From NCBI GenBank assembly GCA_913048115.1, contig CAJWVI010000016.1, positions 1-42,061 on the forward strand: 42,061 bases of DNA, written 5' to 3'. The notes below the pieces were generated by a model. The model was not told where the DNA came from, made no database searches, and was given only the letters and a program-made list of their open reading frames with translations. The DNA comes from an uncultured Flavobacteriaceae bacterium. GTDB taxonomy: Bacteria; Bacteroidota; Bacteroidia; Flavobacteriales; Flavobacteriaceae. The position numbers and the translations under genes were made by a program. This document shows, piece by piece, positions 8,560-15,461 of this stretch (position 1 is the first letter of the stretch; each line of letters opens with the position of its first letter).

Positions 8560-9533
8560 AGTATCTGCAAATCTAGGGTTTTATAAACTGCAGTATCTAC
8601 AAGGTAGTTATCTGCCACAAAGGTACGTGCGCCACAACTTTCTTTCCAAAAAATGAGACCCTTGTTTAAGGAGGCACCATTTTCCTCACTTGATATATTA
8701 AAATCGAAGTATCGCTTACTGCTATCAAAATGATTTATGATATAATCATAGGCCAAGTCTAAAGAACCAAAGGCATTTTTATCACTGTTTCCAGAAACAT
8801 ACTGAGGATGAATTGTCGTTTTGGTTACAAACACTGTGGTACCAGCTACTATAACATTGTCTTTATATACACTTACTTGCTTGATGTTTCCAGGAAATTT
8901 TGTGGCAAGCATTTGTATTTCCTTTAGGCTATGCACAGGTGCAATGCCATGCTTTTTTTGAAGATTTGGAATTAATATTTCATTCCAAAAACCTTCAAAA
9001 TTTGTATCTACTTGTATGGTAAGACCATTACGTTTGGCTTTGTTAATGCCTTCTCTTCTGTTTTTCTGAAATTTTATTTTATTGGTAGTATCTATGACCA
9101 TTAATGCATCTCTTTTAATGAGAGTTGCACCAGCTTTGAATAAAAAATACGATAACTCATCTGAAGGAATGGTATTGTAAAACGCTGGTATGTTACGGAT
9201 TTCCATAGCATTAATATCATTGGAGTGCAGGTATTTCAATAATGCTTTAAAAGCTTCAAAAGCATAGAGCAGTTTGGCCGTTTTTTGTAATACAAAACCA
9301 CCATAGGTAAGTCCTTGGTGTGAGTAGAGTTTCCCGCCTTTAATATTGGCGGGTAACACAGCATATAAACAATCATCCTTGTATACCAGTAAAGAACAAT
9401 CTGTAAACCTCTCTCTGTGATAGTCCATGAAATCACGAGCAAACAAAAAAGTAGCATTTTTTGCCTCACAAACAAAAGCATCCCAGGCTGTGCGATGTTC
9501 TTGAGTATATTTTTCTACACGATAATTGGACAT
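8556..9533 (-). CDS. FemAB/GNAT-like acyltransferase of the amino-sugar operon
   Basis: The 325-residue protein has two GNAT-like halves as in FemAB-type proteins. The N-terminal half has [16 protein letters not shown] and [11 protein letters not shown]. The C-terminal half (about 200-300) has [22 protein letters not shown], then [14 protein letters not shown] and [22 protein letters not shown]. In proteins of this type, adjacent to sugar aminotransferases, the likely job is N-acylation of the new amino group; this is inference from context. It sits one ATGA overlap upstream of the FdtB-like gene. The expected left-handed beta-helix acetyltransferase (FdtC type, hexapeptide repeats) is absent from the window. 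No signal peptide or membrane segment, so probably cytoplasmic. Confidence 0.68.
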   Translation of the reverse strand: MSNYRVEKYTQEHRTAWDAFVCEAKNATFLFARDFMDYHRERFTDCSLLVYKDDCLYAVLPANIKGGKLYSHQGLTYGGFVLQKTAKLLYAFEAFKALLKYLHSNDINAMEIRNIPAFYNTIPSDELSYFLFKAGATLIKRDALMVIDTTNKIKFQKNRREGINKAKRNGLTIQVDTNFEGFWNEILIPNLQKKHGIAPVHSLKEIQMLATKFPGNIKQVSVYKDNVIVAGTTVFVTKTTIHPQYVSGNSDKNAFGSLDLAYDYIINHFDSSKRYFDFNISSEENGASLNKGLIFWKESCGARTFVADNYLVDTAVYKTLDLQIL

Positions 9534-9575
9534 AAAATTATTATTTTTTTTGCGTACTACAGTTTCAAAATAGTA

Positions 9576-11072
9576 TTATTCTGGAACTGCCTCAAAAACG
9601 ATCTTTCCATCTGTATCGATGTACTTGTATACTCCCTGTGGAGCATCTTTATTTAAAATAACATAGCTACTGTCATCTTGAAGGTGCTCAAGGTATGATG
9701 TATCTTCTGACAAGTAAGATACCAAAATCCTGAAAACGTTTACAGCACTTTTAAAATTTATATCAAATGCCGGTATATTACCTTGCGGCCAACGAATGGA
9801 TAAATTACTACTAAACATAGAATAAATGAGATCTCTATCTTGTGTCTTGGTATAGGTTTGTTGGGTGTATTGCATCCCTACAAATCCGCCGTGGTCTGCC
9901 ATAATCACGATTAGGGCTTTAGGATCATTTTTTTGTATTACATCCAGTGTCTTTATAAGAGTCTCATTGGCCTTGGCGAGTGTTTCTTGCCAAAGTTCTC
10001 GTTCTCCTTTAACACCTAAAGATTTTATTTTTTCACCATGAATGTGTCCTGGATTAAAAATCTCAATAAAGAAAAATTTAGGTTGCTCAACCACTTCTTT
10101 TGTATAGCTCTCAAGAGGTGTGATTATATCATAATAGGTGCCTAAACCAGTGCCAATATACCCAACATCACTAGATTTAAAATTGCAAACATCATACCCT
10201 AAGGCAGGTTTATTGAGTAATAAATATGGCATTTCTGCCAAAAAATAACTTTTATACCCATTTTTTTTAAAAATAGAAAGCGTCGTATTCTTTGAGACAA
10301 TCATATCTCTAGCATTGGTGTTTTCTGTAAAGCTTTTGCCTTCTCCATAATAGTGATGCTTCATCATAAAGGTGGCACTATTTGATGTTAATGTAGAAGC
10401 ATAATTACTCCGAAAATCCTGGTAAGTCTTGAAATTATTTGTATCCAAATAGTGCTTAAACGCATCATTATCTAGGGTATAATAGCCCTTATCAATTTCT
10501 GAGAAATTAACATAGCCATCTGGTTGAATGAAATACACATTAGGCTTTTTAACAAAGATAGCTCCTTGAATATTGTCTGGTTGTTGTGTCCAAGCGCTAT
10601 TATAAAATACCTGGTTGCTTACTACCGGTATTAATGTAAAGAGGCCCATAATGGCTAGAAGCAACTGCAGCACTATTATTTTTTTATACTCTTTCCACAA
10701 AAAGAAAGTAGTCAAAGCGGCTACCAGGATGATGCCAACCGTTATTTTTCTTTGAATTCCTGCATACAGACATACTTTCATTAAAAATAAAAAAGTGAAC
10801 ATACCCAAAAAAGGAAGTACGTACTGCTGCCATTTTTTCAAAAAAGAAACTGTAGAGAATAATTTATTAGCAAGAAAAAAAACTGCCGCTGGAAGTATCA
10901 TAAAACTCCCGATAAAAAAACCTAAATGCTCCCAGGAGTTAACCAAGGAGAAGTTGTTACTGTAATAAAATAATATTGGATAAAGTCCTGCTGCTACTGA
11001 AGTAAGCAAAATAGCGTCCTTCCTAGACTTTAAAAAAGAACTAAAAACAGAAGGTATGTTCTTTGCAGACAT
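9576..11072 (-). CDS. membrane-anchored alkaline-phosphatase-superfamily (sulfatase-like) protein
   Basis: The 498-residue protein has about five membrane helices in residues 20-155 followed by a large external domain. That layout is shared with lipid A phosphoethanolamine transferases and LtaS-type enzymes. In the soluble domain, FIQPDGYVN gives a metal-binding Asp at about 185, SNYASTLTSNSATF (223-236) supplies Thr/Ser candidates for the nucleophile, and IVIMADHGGF near 397 gives the Asp-His pair. It would transfer or hydrolyse a phospho- or sulfo-substituent on a periplasmic glycan or lipid; which one is unknown. Its ATG follows the upstream methyltransferase stop directly (TAGATG), so the two are coupled. 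42 bases separate it from the FemAB-like gene. Confidence 0.72.
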   Translation of the reverse strand: MSAKNIPSVFSSFLKSRKDAILLTSVAAGLYPILFYYSNNFSLVNSWEHLGFFIGSFMILPAAVFFLANKLFSTVSFLKKWQQYVLPFLGMFTFLFLMKVCLYAGIQRKITVGIILVAALTTFFLWKEYKKIIVLQLLLAIMGLFTLIPVVSNQVFYNSAWTQQPDNIQGAIFVKKPNVYFIQPDGYVNFSEIDKGYYTLDNDAFKHYLDTNNFKTYQDFRSNYASTLTSNSATFMMKHHYYGEGKSFTENTNARDMIVSKNTTLSIFKKNGYKSYFLAEMPYLLLNKPALGYDVCNFKSSDVGYIGTGLGTYYDIITPLESYTKEVVEQPKFFFIEIFNPGHIHGEKIKSLGVKGERELWQETLAKANETLIKTLDVIQKNDPKALIVIMADHGGFVGMQYTQQTYTKTQDRDLIYSMFSSNLSIRWPQGNIPAFDINFKSAVNVFRILVSYLSEDTSYLEHLQDDSSYVILNKDAPQGVYKYIDTDGKIVFEAVPE

Positions 11073-12479
11073 CTATCCTTTGTTTTTTAATAAATATAAA
11101 ACCCTTTTGGTTCCAGGAACAACCTCTTTTTTCTCAATATCAAAATAGTGTTGGTAGCCAGTTTCAAATGAGGCTTGATTATAAAAATCAAAATGATTAA
11201 TAAACTCACGCTTTCTCACAAGTAAAGATGTTACCCAAGAATCTTCTCTGGTCGGAAACTCAATTACTAAATATTTTGAAAAAGAAGCGAAAAATTGAGC
11301 AGATCTATCAAAAGGCACATTACCACTTAAAGTAATATGGTGGATAAGAGCCAATGCCATAGTTACATCTGGGCTATAGTTTTGTAACCTCTCTACAAGA
11401 GAATTACGCTCTGTATTATTTAAACCTATACCAGGGGCTGGTTGTAAGACATCACAGACAAAAGCCAGCATGTTGGTTTCTTTATTTTGTTGTGCCTGCT
11501 TGTAATTATGCGCTACAGCATTGCTATCAATATCGGTAACAATTACATGAGGTACTTTATGAACCACTGTACGAGCAAAGGTGCCATCATTACCCCCAAT
11601 ATCAATAAGCCTTTGAGGATTTAATGATGTTACCCAATCTTCAATTAATGTTTTTTTACCTTGAAATGCAGCATCATTATAATTGGTCTTATCATAATAA
11701 TCTCCCCATTCTGTCTCTTCTTTAATTGACAACTTTTTAATAAAATCAAAAAGGTTGTCGATGATATTATTTTGTGCTTTGAAAGAAAGTTTTGCGATTT
11801 TAGTTTCAGCCTTATAGTCTTCACTGTGTTTACTTTCCATTTTAGCCAACAAATGTATGTTTGTGAAAATGGTAGAACTCAATTTTGTTTTTCCTGGCAG
11901 TAATGATGAGATTAATTTTACAGGAATACCGTCAATATGAGATTGTAGCATTTTAAAAATCTCGGTGCCGTGGTAACTCGCTAAAACTAAAGGACCAAAA
12001 AAATGTGTGATAAATTGTTTGTAGGCTCGCCAGGGAGTATCCTGCTCATAAAAATCAAAGGATAAGGTGTCAATAAAAATAGGACTTCCTTTATGAAAAG
12101 TAACATTATAGGCTGATGCATCTTTTAAGATAAAGCCTTTTGACAATGCATATTTTTGAATTTTCAAGGTATGCAAAGCAGCGTGCTTATACTGCTCAAA
12201 ACTCCACTCATATGGGTTAGTTATAAAAGCAATAGGCTCTGGTGTAAGTACTATTTGATCTTCAGACACAGAAGTTTCCTGATGAGCTATTAACAATCTG
12301 TTTTTTATTAATGTCTTAAAAAAAGCACTGTCTTTTAAAGCATTGTATTGTTTGAAGTAAATAGGATTGATAGCACGCCTTAAGACGTCCCCATCATGAA
12401 ACATGTATCCTGAGGGATCTCTAAAAGAAGCTTGATGCGGATGAGTATTATTTTGTTTCATCTGCATCATCTTTCTCAT
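11073..12479 (-). CDS. two-part protein: kinase-like N-terminal region and class I SAM methyltransferase
   Basis: The C-terminal part (about 255-460) is a class I methyltransferase: RLIDIGGNDGTFARTV is motif I, VIVTDIDSNAV is motif II with the acidic residue, and ALALIHHITL lies at the motif IV region. The N-terminal half contains ILKDASAYNVTFHKGSPIFIDTLSF (split here as D-x4-N, then IDT), which resembles a protein-kinase-fold catalytic loop and metal site. I infer a degenerate kinase-like domain. Proteins of this layout are sometimes labelled NoeA-like in nodulation or polysaccharide loci. A role in methylating the glycan is likely. ATGs at 12479 and 12461 are both possible starts; either overlaps the upstream small gene. 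The stop abuts the sulfatase-like gene. Confidence 0.7.
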   Translation of the reverse strand: MRKMMQMKQNNTHPHQASFRDPSGYMFHDGDVLRRAINPIYFKQYNALKDSAFFKTLIKNRLLIAHQETSVSEDQIVLTPEPIAFITNPYEWSFEQYKHAALHTLKIQKYALSKGFILKDASAYNVTFHKGSPIFIDTLSFDFYEQDTPWRAYKQFITHFFGPLVLASYHGTEIFKMLQSHIDGIPVKLISSLLPGKTKLSSTIFTNIHLLAKMESKHSEDYKAETKIAKLSFKAQNNIIDNLFDFIKKLSIKEETEWGDYYDKTNYNDAAFQGKKTLIEDWVTSLNPQRLIDIGGNDGTFARTVVHKVPHVIVTDIDSNAVAHNYKQAQQNKETNMLAFVCDVLQPAPGIGLNNTERNSLVERLQNYSPDVTMALALIHHITLSGNVPFDRSAQFFASFSKYLVIEFPTREDSWVTSLLVRKREFINHFDFYNQASFETGYQHYFDIEKKEVVPGTKRVLYLLKNKG

Positions 12480-12645
12480 CAAGGTCTATAGAATCATAGG
12501 TGTCATCGTCTTGCTTAAGTAAACCAAGAAAGCCTTTAACCTTATACATTACACCTTTAGAGAATAATAAAACGCCTGCTGCAGCCGCGACAACGGCTTG
12601 AACTATCATAGCTCCTAGACCTGGATCAAAATATAAAAAAATCAT
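12448..12645 (-). CDS. small membrane protein with DPGLGAM motif
   Basis: A 65-residue protein: MIFLYFDPGLGAM, one hydrophobic helix (about 13-30, VQAVVAAAAGVLLFS), a basic stretch, and a strongly acidic tail (about 45-63, many Asp and Glu). Short proteins with a D-P-G-x-G motif followed by one helix recur next to exopolysaccharide and methyltransferase genes in Bacteroidota; I recall the pattern but no function. It is the first gene of the minus-strand glycan operon and overlaps the methyltransferase start by about 30 bases, which argues that it is a real translated gene. Confidence 0.7.
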   Translation of the reverse strand: MIFLYFDPGLGAMIVQAVVAAAAGVLLFSKGVMYKVKGFLGLLKQDDDTYDSIDLDEKDDADETK

Positions 12646-12810
12646 AACATTGTTTTTAAGTATAGCAAACGTGCTTCTACAAATAAACTAAAAAACCGCT
12701 ACTTTATTGAAGGTATCTCTTGTTATTCTTCTTAAATAACAGCATAATGTTGTACCACATATAGATAATAGACAAAAACTAAATATCACATAAAAACTAT
12801 CAGTTTTTCT

Positions 12811-12818
12811 TATATTTG
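12811..12818 (+). promoter_or_regulatory. -7 promoter box of oxyR
   Basis: TATATTTG matches TANNTTTG exactly and lies 17 bases before the ATG at 12836, predicting a leader of about 12 nt without a Shine-Dalgarno sequence. No clear -33 element. Confidence 0.6.
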
Positions 12819-12835
12819 CAACAAACACACTAACT

Positions 12836-13771
12836 ATGACTATTACACAACTAAAATACGTCTTGGCTGTTGCTGAAAACAAGAACTTCACCAAAGCAGC
12901 ACAAAAGACTTTCGTCACACAACCCACCTTAAGCATGCAAATACAAAAGCTTGAAGAAGAGCTTGAAATTTTAATTTTTGACAGAAGTAAAAAGCCTATT
13001 GAGCTCACACCTGTTGGGCAAAAGATAGTAAGTCAAGCTCGCAATATTGTAACTGAGAGTGAACGTATGCAGGATGTGGTTGATCAAGAAAAGGGATTTA
13101 TTGGGGGTGAATTTAAAATAGGAATTATACCAACGGTCATGCCTACTTTATTACCTATGTTTCTTAAAAACTTTACAAATAAATACCCTAAAGTACAGCT
13201 CAAAATAGAAGAGCTTACTACAGATGACATTATAAAGAAGCTTCGTGATGGGCATCTGGATGCCGCAATTGCAGCTACACCATTACTACAAGACAATATT
13301 AAAGAACGGGTATTATATCATGAACCTTTTGTTGCCTATGTGCCAGAGAATCATAGACTTTCAGAAAACAAAAAAATTAATAGTGATGATTTAGACTTAG
13401 ATGACCTGTTATTGCTAGAAGATGGACATTGCTTTAAAGATAGTGTCATAAATCTATGTAAATCACAACAGGCACAACTAGAAGATCATTTTCAACTACA
13501 AAGTGGAAGTTTTGAAACACTCATAAAATTATCTAATGAGGGATTAGGCATGACACTCTTACCGTATTTACACACCCTTGATCTTTCAGAAAAACAAGCA
13601 AAAAAACTACGGCACTTCACAGATCCTACTCCCGCGAGAGAAGTGAGTATTATTTATGGTAAAAGTGAATTAAAAATGCAACTTGTAAATGCTTTGCATG
13701 ATGTTATTGCTGGTGTAATAAGAGGTGCTATACGCTTTAACGATGTAAAAATTATAAGTCCACTAAAGTAA
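12836..13771 (+). CDS. oxyR: OxyR, LysR-type peroxide sensor
   Basis: The 311-residue LysR-family regulator has an N-terminal winged helix-turn-helix (MTITQLKYVLAVAE, then FTKAAQKTFVTQPTLSMQI, residues 1-36). The effector domain carries GHCFKDSVINLC with Cys at exactly 199 and 208, the numbering and 9-residue spacing of the redox disulfide in E. coli OxyR. It should therefore sense hydrogen peroxide by disulfide formation and activate catalase/peroxidase-type genes, none of which are in this window. It is divergent from the glycan operon with 190 bases between. A strong bidirectional terminator follows. Confidence 0.92.
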   Translation: MTITQLKYVLAVAENKNFTKAAQKTFVTQPTLSMQIQKLEEELEILIFDRSKKPIELTPVGQKIVSQARNIVTESERMQDVVDQEKGFIGGEFKIGIIPTVMPTLLPMFLKNFTNKYPKVQLKIEELTTDDIIKKLRDGHLDAAIAATPLLQDNIKERVLYHEPFVAYVPENHRLSENKKINSDDLDLDDLLLLEDGHCFKDSVINLCKSQQAQLEDHFQLQSGSFETLIKLSNEGLGMTLLPYLHTLDLSEKQAKKLRHFTDPTPAREVSIIYGKSELKMQLVNALHDVIAGVIRGAIRFNDVKIISPLK

Positions 13772-13788
13772 GTCTAACACAAACTCAT

Positions 13789-13820
13789 AAAAAAAGCACT
13801 CCAAAGAGTGCTTTTTTTAT
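13789..13820 (+). terminator. bidirectional intrinsic terminator after oxyR
   Basis: AAAAAGCACTC (13791-13801) and GAGTGCTTTTT (13806-13816) form a stem with a CAAA loop, flanked by seven T on one side and A-run on the other. It serves oxyR and the convergent small gene, whose stop codon lies inside it. Confidence 0.88.
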
Positions 13821-14014
13821 GGTTTTAATAGTGTTAAACATTGATTAAGTTGCGGGTGTTGCTTTACTAAAGAATCAACCCAAATCATTAGTTCCTCAAT
13901 TTCATAAGGTAATAACCGTGTAATTGCTTTTTTAAGCTCCTTGCTAAAAAGTTGAACATCAAAACTTACTTTAGACAAGACTGCTTTGGTGTAGTCAAAC
14001 ATTGCTCTAGGCAT
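13817..14014 (-). CDS. small conserved hypothetical protein
   Basis: A 65-residue soluble protein, mostly helical by composition: MFDYTKAVLSKVSFDVQLFSKELKKAITRLLP, then EIEELMIWVDSLVKQ. I recall small proteins of this type (MFDYTK...VSFD...F.KELKKA) as common and uncharacterised in flavobacteria. The ATG at 14014 and the one four codons later (14002, giving MFDYTK) are both possible; the second fits the family start better. The stop codon is inside the shared terminator with oxyR. Function unknown. Confidence 0.65.
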   Translation of the reverse strand: MPRAMFDYTKAVLSKVSFDVQLFSKELKKAITRLLPYEIEELMIWVDSLVKQHPQLNQCLTLLKP

Positions 14015-14167
14015 ATTGAATAATTATAATAAGGTTATGTAGTTTTTTATCCTATAAAGCTGGGTTTATTAATTTAAATAAATATAATGAAAAAATTATA
14101 AAAAATAGAATTTGTTAACAACTATACGCACCTGAAAAAGCTTAAAATGAGGATTGACTCTAGATTA

Positions 14168-14623
14168 TCAAAACTTTACCTTAAGTGACCATTGGAAATT
14201 AAATTCAGAAACCACATTGCCTTTACTATCTGTTCCAATGGCTTTCATCCAGCAAACTTGACCTTCGTTTGTTTCTATAGCAGCAGCAATAGCCTCTTTT
14301 ACAAGAAGCCCGTCTAAACAGGTAAAGGATATTCGACCTTTCGCTTTTTTATCAAACCGCGCATTATTTGTGGTAACAAGCATAGATATTTTAGCGCCAC
14401 TTTGGGCAATACTAGTCATTACTAAAGCACCAGTTGCTAACTCTGCGGCCATGCCTTGTATTGCCCAAAACATAGAATTAAATGGATTTTGATTAATCCA
14501 CCTGTGCTTTACCGATGTTACACAATGAGAAGTTTCAATAGTTTTTACACGCACTCCTGTAAAATAACAAGAAGGTAACTTAAAAAATATGTAGCTATTA
14601 AGTGCAAAAGGAGTCAAATTCAT
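14168..14623 (-). CDS. DUF4442 hotdog-fold thioesterase-like protein
   Basis: The 151-residue protein matches the DUF4442/PaaI-like hotdog pattern. The central NPFNSMFWAIQGMAAELATGALVM is the long hotdog helix with its N-F-x-S-M lead-in. It is followed by strands ending in VCWMKAIGTDSKGNVVSEFNFQW. Related proteins are acyl-CoA thioesterases, but no substrate can be assigned. The gene stands alone on the minus strand, with a TATCTTCG sequence resembling a -7 box shortly upstream of its ATG. Confidence 0.7.
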   Translation of the reverse strand: MNLTPFALNSYIFFKLPSCYFTGVRVKTIETSHCVTSVKHRWINQNPFNSMFWAIQGMAAELATGALVMTSIAQSGAKISMLVTTNNARFDKKAKGRISFTCLDGLLVKEAIAAAIETNEGQVCWMKAIGTDSKGNVVSEFNFQWSLKVKF

Positions 14624-14952
14624 GTATTGTGATTTTTAACGAAGATAATTGAAGAAAATTAAATAGCACTCCTATTTTTATAATGTAGCAGTAAAAAGAC
14701 AAAATCGCAGAAAGACAAAAGCATAGCACATTACATTTTATAGTATTATTCTTAAAAGTATTTCACAATTTAAAATAATATTTAAAAAATGTTAAGTATT
14801 GAAAAACAATTGTTTAAAAACGATACTGTATTGATTTAGCGTTAACTTTATGTTAATTATAGTACTAGGTGTAACATAATACCTTCTTTTAGACATATAC
14901 TTGTATAAGAAACTATTAAATCAAAATATATATATTTAGAAAAACCAACCTA
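14624..14952. other. AT-rich intergenic region with inverted repeats
   Basis: There is no gene in these 329 bases. They contain a 12-base perfect palindrome (AAACAATTGTTT, 14804-14815), the 8-base inverted repeat at 14848-14879 listed separately, and a possible -7 box TATATTTA at 14931-14938, 14 bases before the small ORF that opens the padR operon. Confidence 0.5.
14848..14879. promoter_or_regulatory. inverted repeat upstream of the padR operon, possible operator
   Basis: TTATGTTA (14848-14855) and TAACATAA (14872-14879) are perfect 8-base inverted repeats 16 bases apart. They contain the ATGT/ACAT half-sites known for PadR operators, though the usual spacing between half-sites is shorter (about 8). 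Confidence 0.4.
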
Positions 14953-15126
14953 ATGAACACAATAATTAATATAATCCTTGCCCTTGTATTAACCATTACA
15001 GGAGCAAACGTTTTAGAAAAACAACAAGACACAGCCTTAGAGATAAAAAAAACTATTAAATCAAGTTATAAAAATAACTGCCAATTAAAATTGCAACCAG
15101 CCTTATATAAAAGTACGCAACAATGA
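14953..15126 (+). CDS. 57-residue small ORF coupled to padR
   Basis: Reading from the ATG at 14953 gives MNTIINIILALVLTITGANV, a hydrophobic helix that could be a membrane anchor or signal. A hydrophilic, Lys/Gln-rich tail follows (about 21-57) with a single Cys at 43. Its TGA overlaps the padR ATG (ATGA at 15123-15126). That coupling, plus the -7-like box 14 bases upstream, supports a real gene at the head of a three-gene operon. No family recognised. The alternative is a non-translated leader. Confidence 0.5.
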   Translation: MNTIINIILALVLTITGANVLEKQQDTALEIKKTIKSSYKNNCQLKLQPALYKSTQQ

Positions 15127-15461
15127 ATATTGAAAACACAAAAGCGCAAATGCGTAAAGGAGTATTAGAATACTGTATCCTTTCTGTTTTAAGAGATGGA
15201 GAGGCCTATACTAGTGATATTCTAACAAGCCTTAAAGACGCAAAATTACTGGTAGTAGAGGGTACTATTTATCCTCTTTTAACAAGGTTGAAAAATGCTG
15301 GCTTACTCTCGTATCGATGGGAAGAATCAACCAGTGGTCCACCAAGAAAATACTATGCACTCACTCAATCAGGCACTATATTTTTAATAGAATTAACAAG
15401 CACTTGGAGCAACCTTCAAAAAGCAGTCTCTAAAGTAACCAATACAAGCAACAAAAAATGA
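15123..15461 (+). CDS. PadR-family transcriptional regulator
   Basis: The 112-residue protein is a winged-helix PadR repressor. Signature segments are MRKGVLEYCILSVLRDGEAYTSDI (10-33), EGTIYPLLTRLKNAGLLSYRW (45-66) and GPPRKYYALTQSG (73-85, wing and start of the dimer helix). PadR proteins of this short type usually repress their own operon, often one with a membrane or efflux protein. Here it overlaps the small ORF upstream (ATGA) and the PspC gene downstream (ATGA at 15458), so it is in the middle of a coupled operon. Confidence 0.9.
   Translation: MNIENTKAQMRKGVLEYCILSVLRDGEAYTSDILTSLKDAKLLVVEGTIYPLLTRLKNAGLLSYRWEESTSGPPRKYYALTQSGTIFLIELTSTWSNLQKAVSKVTNTSNKK

Noticed and set aside
9417-9656. 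79-codon plus-strand ORF between the FemAB-like and sulfatase-like genes
   Set aside because: It is antisense to the ends of both genes and hydrophobic by chance of AT-rich complement; no supporting signal.
12688-13008. 106-codon minus-strand ORF overlapping the oxyR start
   Set aside because: It covers the oxyR promoter and DNA-binding domain on the opposite strand, is very Ser/Cys-rich, and has no family match I know.
14804-14815. 12-base palindrome as a transposon or att site
   Set aside because: It is a simple AT-rich palindrome with no flanking target duplication, integrase or tRNA.
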